Part shown: positions 21,323 through 23,372 of the stretch, one piece after another | How the letters are laid out: each line of letters starts with the position of its first letter | How positions within the stretch are numbered: the first letter of the stretch is position 1 | From: Citrobacter sp. | Lineage (GTDB): Bacteria; Pseudomonadota; Gammaproteobacteria; Enterobacterales; Enterobacteriaceae | Direction: 5' to 3' | Assembly: GCA_019415335.1 (NCBI GenBank) | Contig: DXKH01000048.1 | Span: 1-23,372 of the forward strand | DNA length: 23,372 bases | Notes under the pieces: model-generated | The model's input: only the letters and a program-made list of their open reading frames with translations | Databases searched by the model: none | What the model was told of the DNA's origin: nothing | Translations under genes and position numbers: made by a program

Positions 21323-22912
21323 TTAATGGCGGAAGTGGCGCATGTCGGTGAAGATCATTGCAATGCCGTGTTCGTCAGCGGCGGCAATGACTTCATCATC
21401 ACGGATAGAACCACCAGGCTGGATCACACAGCTCACGCCAACGGCGGCGGCAGCATCAATACCATCGCGGAACGGGAAGAAGGCGTCAGAAGCCATAGCG
21501 GAACCTTTCACTTCCAGACCTTCATCAGCGGCTTTGATCCCGGCAATTTTGGCTGAGTAGACGCGGCTCATCTGGCCTGCGCCAATGCCGATGGTCATGT
21601 TCTCTTTGGCGTAAACAATGGCGTTGGATTTAACGAACTTCGCGACCTTCCAGCAGAACAGCGCGTCACGTAATTCCTGCTCAGTCGGCTGGCGTTTAGT
21701 GACCACACGCAGTTCACCGGCAGTGACCATACCCAGATCGCGGTCCTGAACCAGCAGACCGCCGTTAACACGTTTGAAATCCAAACCCGGCACGCGCTCA
21801 GCCCACTGACCACAGGTCAGGACGCGAACGTTCTGCTTGGCGGCGGTGATTTTCAGCGCCTCTTCGCTCGCAGACGGGGCGATGATCACTTCGACAAACT
21901 GACGGGAGATGATGGCCTGCGCGGTTTCAGCATCCAGCTCGCGGTTAAAGGCGATGATGCCGCCAAAGGCGGAGGTCGGGTCCGTTTTATACGCGCGATC
22001 GTAAGCATCCAGAATCGAGGTGCTGACCGCGACGCCGCATGGGTTGGCGTGCTTAACGATCACACAGGCCGGCTCGCTGAACGCTTTCACACACTCCAGC
22101 GCCGCGTCGGTATCGGCGATGTTGTTATAGGAAAGCGCTTTGCCCTGGACCTGTTGAGCGGTCGCAACTGAGGCTTCTTGTACATTCTCTTCTATATAGA
22201 AGGCAGCCTGCTGGTGGCTGTTTTCGCCGTAGCGCATGTCCTGCTTCTTAATGAAGTTCAGGTTCAGCGTCCGCGGGAAGCGACCCGCGGCATCTTTGCT
22301 TTCACCGTGATAGGCCGGAACCATGCTGCCAAAATAGTTGGCAATCATGCTGTCGTAGGCGGCGGTGTGTTCGAAGGCTTTAATCGCAAGATCGAAACGG
22401 GTGTCGAGGGTCAGAGAACCGTCGTTGGCATCCATCTCATTAATAATGGCGTCGTAGTCGCTGCTCTTTACTACGATAGCGACATCTTTATGGTTCTTTG
22501 CGGCAGAGCGCACCATCGTCGGCCCGCCGATATCGATGTTCTCTACCGCATCTTCCAGTGAGCAGCCTTCGCGGGCAACGGTCTGGGCGAACGGATAAAG
22601 GTTAACGACCACCATGTCGATGGGAGCGATGCCGTGCTGTTCCATAATCCCGTCATCCTGACCGCGACGACCGAGAATACCTCCGTGTACTTTAGGATGC
22701 AGGGTCTTCACTCGTCCATCCATCATTTCCGGGAAACCGGTGTAATCGGAAACTTCGGTCACCGGCAGGCCTTTCTCTGCTAACAGACGGGCAGTGCCCC
22801 CTGTCGACAGCAACTCCACACCACGTGCGGAAAGTGCCTGGGCGAATTCGACGATACCGGCTTTGTCAGAAACACTGAGCAGAGCGCGGCGGACTGGACG
22901 ACGTTGTTGCAT
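21323..22912 (-). CDS. purH: bifunctional AICAR formyltransferase / IMP cyclohydrolase PurH
   Basis: Catalyses the last two steps of IMP synthesis. It is 529 residues, as in E. coli. The N-terminal MGS-like cyclohydrolase domain (about 1-200: [37 protein letters not shown]) precedes the transformylase domain, with the catalytic Lys-His pair in [10 protein letters not shown] and a C-terminal RDGIDAAA...[12 protein letters not shown] segment. The AGGGGA ribosome site is seven bases before ATG. It is the first gene of purHD, controlled by a PurR box upstream. Its AICAR substrate is also a by-product of histidine synthesis. Confidence 0.98.
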   Translation of the reverse strand: MQQRRPVRRALLSVSDKAGIVEFAQALSARGVELLSTGGTARLLAEKGLPVTEVSDYTGFPEMMDGRVKTLHPKVHGGILGRRGQDDGIMEQHGIAPIDMVVVNLYPFAQTVAREGCSLEDAVENIDIGGPTMVRSAAKNHKDVAIVVKSSDYDAIINEMDANDGSLTLDTRFDLAIKAFEHTAAYDSMIANYFGSMVPAYHGESKDAAGRFPRTLNLNFIKKQDMRYGENSHQQAAFYIEENVQEASVATAQQVQGKALSYNNIADTDAALECVKAFSEPACVIVKHANPCGVAVSTSILDAYDRAYKTDPTSAFGGIIAFNRELDAETAQAIISRQFVEVIIAPSASEEALKITAAKQNVRVLTCGQWAERVPGLDFKRVNGGLLVQDRDLGMVTAGELRVVTKRQPTEQELRDALFCWKVAKFVKSNAIVYAKENMTIGIGAGQMSRVYSAKIAGIKAADEGLEVKGSAMASDAFFPFRDGIDAAAAVGVSCVIQPGGSIRDDEVIAAADEHGIAMIFTDMRHFRH

Positions 22913-22944
22913 GGTAAATCCCCTGGATTTGACGATAACAGAGA

Positions 22945-22994
22945 GCGTTAGCTGAATTTTTCGCGAAAAACTTAGCTAACGCCCCTTACGGGGC
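22945..22994 (-). other. structured purHD leader: 38-nt near-palindrome plus adjacent hairpin
   Basis: 22945-22982 is an inverted repeat with 17 of 19 arm positions complementary. The outer arms are GCGTTAGCT/AGCTAACGC and the inner part is TTTTTCGCGAAAAA. It abuts and shares two bases with a second hairpin, GCCCC-TTAC-GGGGC (22981-22994, plus-strand reading). Both lie between the predicted purHD start site and the purH ATG. Neither is followed by a T-run, so they are not simple terminators. Confidence 0.7.
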
Positions 22995-23013
22995 ATCCTT
23001 GTTTTGCGGGGGC

Positions 23014-23019
23014 ATTGTA
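23014..23019 (-). promoter_or_regulatory. purHD promoter -10 element
   Basis: TACAAT on the minus strand, directly next to the PurR box, about 100 bases upstream of purH. The -35 at 17 bases reads GAGCGT and is weak. Confidence 0.6.
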
Positions 23020-23035
23020 ACGAAAACGTTTGCGC
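23020..23035. promoter_or_regulatory. PurR operator of purHD
   Basis: On the minus strand GCGCAAACGTTTTCGT matches the PurR consensus ACGCAAACGTTTTCNT at all but one defined position. It fills the spacer immediately upstream of the -10, as expected for repression by PurR with hypoxanthine or guanine. Confidence 0.9.
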
Positions 23036-23131
23036 AACGCTCGCGAATTTTTCTTTTTCGATTTTGGTACTGATTTTATCTCTATATAGATCGTTAACGG
23101 CAGGGAAGATCCGCTCAATGATCCCGACGAT

Positions 23132-23140
23132 TGTGGATAA
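23132..23140 (+). promoter_or_regulatory. perfect DnaA box match upstream of the rRNA promoter
   Basis: TGTGGATAA equals the reverse complement of the strong DnaA box TTATCCACA. It lies about 77 bases upstream of the rrn P1 -35. A single 9-mer can occur by chance, so function is uncertain. Confidence 0.4.
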
Positions 23141-23216
23141 GTCTGTGCGTAAAAGGGTATAAGGCGGGGTTTTGCTGGGGAATGCAGCAGTCAGTCATTT
23201 TTCTGCAACTTTTCTA

Positions 23217-23244
23217 TTGCGCATGCTCGGGAACTCCCTATAAT
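23217..23244 (+). promoter_or_regulatory. rRNA operon promoter P1 (rrnE position)
   Basis: -35 TTGCGC (23217-23222), a 16-base spacer and a perfect -10 TATAAT (23239-23244), followed by a GC-rich discriminator GCGCCTCC typical of stringently controlled rrn P1 promoters. T-rich sequence just upstream (about 23190-23216) may be the UP element. The flanking purH gene marks the rrnE locus. Confidence 0.92.
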
Positions 23245-23325
23245 GCGCCTCCATCGACACGGCGGATGTGAATCACTTCACAGAAAAACGCCAGTGAGAT
23301 TGAAGAGAAAAATCCTGAAAAAAGA

Positions 23326-23353
23326 TTGACTCTGAAAGAGGAAAACGTAATAT
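23326..23353 (+). promoter_or_regulatory. rRNA operon promoter P2
   Basis: -35 TTGACT (23326-23331), a 16-base spacer and -10 TAATAT (23348-23353), about 110 bases downstream of P1, as in E. coli rrn operons. The window ends in the leader; no 16S sequence is reached. Confidence 0.9.
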
Positions 23354-23372
23354 ACGGGACCTCGCGACAGAG

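Larger units (their letters stand above)
22913..23372. other. purH-rrn divergent intergenic region, no coding gene
   Basis: About 460 bases without a gene. Left to right: purHD leader hairpins, purHD -10 and PurR box, an AT-rich stretch (about 23045-23095), the DnaA box match, then rrn P1 and P2. The AT-rich part between the promoters is where Fis sites would be expected, but I could not pick out convincing ones by eye. Confidence 0.8.

Overview
The window is chromosomal core sequence from a member of the Enterobacteriaceae. Gene order (rpoC ... thiHGSFEC-rsd-nudC-hemE-nfi-yjaG-hupA-yjaH-zraP/zraSR-purDH-rrn) and near-identical proteins match the E. coli/Salmonella/Citrobacter group. A Citrobacter-like source is my best inference, because the rpoC-thiH interval carries genes that E. 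coli K-12 lacks there. I see no prophage, insertion sequence, CRISPR array or tRNA.

Left end: the 3' three quarters of rpoC (RNA polymerase beta-prime), a bidirectional terminator and a REP pair. The rpoC-thiH interval follows, all on the minus strand. It holds a two-gene PTS IIB-IIA pair of the lactose/cellobiose family without a IIC gene, then a membrane diguanylate cyclase with a Cache-type periplasmic sensor. The PTS pair has a promoter with a LacI-family (AscG-like) operator between its -35 and -10.

Middle: the thiamine operon thiCEFSGH (minus strand), with overlapping or touching genes, a TPP riboswitch ahead of thiC and a terminator after thiH. It makes the pyrimidine (ThiC) and thiazole (ThiS/F/G/H) halves of thiamine and couples them (ThiE). 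Next come rsd (anti-sigma-70) and, divergently, nudC, hemE, nfi, yjaG, hupA and yjaH.

Right part: yjaH and zraP converge on a REP pair (BIME). zraP and zraSR diverge from a control region with two sigma-54 promoters and two matching palindromes, the expected layout of the zinc/envelope-stress Zra system. zraR converges on purD with overlapping stop codons. purHD reads leftward from a PurR-controlled promoter with a structured leader. The window ends in tandem P1 and P2 promoters of an rRNA operon (rrnE position) reading right; rrs itself lies outside.

Most genes are ordinary housekeeping genes. The most unusual signals are two substitutions at residues I recall as conserved: beta-prime trigger-loop residue 935 (Phe in E. 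coli) reads Ser, and Pro in the PurD 'GPNTGGMG' motif reads Leu. Others are the IIC-less PTS pair with its operator, a 38-nt near-palindrome in the purHD leader, a perfect DnaA box upstream of the rRNA promoter, and the hupA terminator lying inside the yjaH reading frame. I did not find a clearly new biological system.
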